Shown here: positions 63,672 through 64,000 of the stretch, in pieces
How positions within the stretch are numbered: position 1 is the stretch's first letter
Layout: each line of letters opens with the position of its first letter
Origin: Yersinia rochesterensis
GTDB taxonomy: Bacteria; Pseudomonadota; Gammaproteobacteria; Enterobacterales; Enterobacteriaceae
Length of the DNA stretch: 64,000 nt
Assembly: GCF_003600645.1 (NCBI RefSeq)
Contig: NZ_CP032482.1
Coordinates: 434,001 to 498,000, forward strand
Direction: 5' to 3'
Notes under the pieces: model-generated
What the model saw: the letters and a program-made list of their open reading frames with translations, nothing else
Database searches by the model: none
What the model was told of the DNA's origin: nothing
Translations under genes and position numbers: made by a program

Positions 63672-64000
63672 TTAACGTTCGCGACGATAACTGCCATCAT
63701 TTTGCCGGGTAAATAGCGCTTCCGTACTATTGGTAGATTCAATGGCTTTGGTAGATTCAATGGCTTTGGTAGATTCAATGGCCAGCGCCACCACCACGCC
63801 TTCTGCATCCAGCATGATTTTAACTTCTTGTCCGGCTTTGAGATTACTGAGCGGTTTATCATTCCCTTCAACTTGCGCCATCGCAAAAACTTCATTCACC
63901 GGCAAGTTATTATCGCGGAACAACTGCGCCAGTGTTTTTCCTGATTGAATTTGATAACTCTGCCAGTTCCCTTGTAACGGCGGTATCTGTGGAGACGCCA
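63672..64000 (-). CDS. ytfB: YtfB, C-terminal part (runs off the window)
   Basis: 109 codons read in from the right edge: SYQIQSGKTLAQLFRDNNLP, VEGNDKPLSNLKAGQEVKI and a C-terminal FTRQNDGSYRRER. This is the OapA/LysM-like domain of the cell-division-associated protein YtfB, which follows rplI in E. coli. An 18-bp repeat adds AIESTK-AIESTK-AIESTN just before the C-terminal strand. The N-terminal part with its membrane helix is outside the window. Confidence 0.88.
   Translation of the reverse strand, partial: ASPQIPPLQGNWQSYQIQSGKTLAQLFRDNNLPVNEVFAMAQVEGNDKPLSNLKAGQEVKIMLDAEGVVVALAIESTKAIESTKAIESTNSTEALFTRQNDGSYRRER
63730..63783. repeat. 18-bp tandem repeat (3 copies) inside ytfB
   Basis: TTGGTAGATTCAATGGCT at 63730-63747 and 63748-63765, then a copy ending GGCC at 63766-63783. 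In frame, so gain or loss of a unit changes YtfB by six residues. Confidence 0.95.

Overview
The window looks like a chromosomal segment of an enterobacterium, most probably a Yersinia. The protein repertoire and gene order match the E. coli 94-95 min region (yjdC/dsbD-cutA-dcuA-aspA-fxsA-groSL-yjeI-epmB-efp-ecn-gdx-blc-frdDCBA-epmA-mscM-psd-rsgA-orn-glyVXY-queG-nnr-tsaE-amiB-mutL-miaA-hfq-hflXKC-yjeT-purA-nsrR-rnr-rlmB-aidB-bsmA-yjfP-yjfY-rpsF-priB-rpsR-rplI-ytfB). ERIC-type palindromic repeats, some in tandem, lie between many of the genes, as is typical of Yersinia. The genus is inferred; the sequence gives no species call.

Left edge (1-1171): the 5' end of a P4-type tyrosine integrase runs off the left edge beside the 3' end of a tRNA-Phe gene, so a genomic island probably begins here and extends leftwards. 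yjdC, a TetR-family regulator, follows.

Accessory block (1.4-14.6 kb), inserted between yjdC and dsbD, which are adjacent in E. coli. It has two parts. The first is a complete galactarate/glucarate pathway: garL-garR-garK-cdaR on the plus strand and garP-garD on the minus strand, converging. A shared 14-bp motif lies upstream of garL, cdaR and garP and is a candidate CdaR operator. The second is a plus-strand group aegA-hydN-fdhF: an NAD(P)H-type flavin/iron-sulfur oxidoreductase, a four-cluster ferredoxin, and a formate dehydrogenase H homologue that has cysteine where E. coli has selenocysteine. This is the most unusual part of the window and suggests a formate-linked, possibly urate-related, electron-transfer module.

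Core block 1 (14.6-32 kb): dsbD/cutA, C4-dicarboxylate metabolism (dcuA, aspA and later frdABCD, together an anaerobic fumarate-respiration set), the groE heat-shock operon with a sigma-32 promoter, and the EF-P system (efp with epmB divergent, epmA 5.4 kb further on). A small entericidin gene follows, then a gdx guanidinium exporter under a guanidine-II (mini-ykkC) riboswitch, then blc. There is no ampC between blc and frdD.

Core block 2 (32-54 kb): mscM, psd, rsgA, orn, three identical tRNA-Gly genes, a DnaA-box-bearing gap that is probably the datA locus, queG/nnr with overlapping divergent starts, and the tsaE-amiB-mutL-miaA-hfq-hflX-hflK-hflC cluster, yjeT and purA.

Core block 3 (53.7-64 kb): nsrR-rnr-rlmB, aidB, small DUF1471-type envelope proteins (bsmA, yjfY), the esterase yjfP, the ribosomal operon rpsF-priB-rpsR-rplI with an S6:S18-binding leader, a DUF3757 secreted protein, and the 3' part of ytfB carrying an in-frame 18-bp tandem repeat. 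The ula ascorbate genes that sit between yjfP and yjfY in E. coli are absent.
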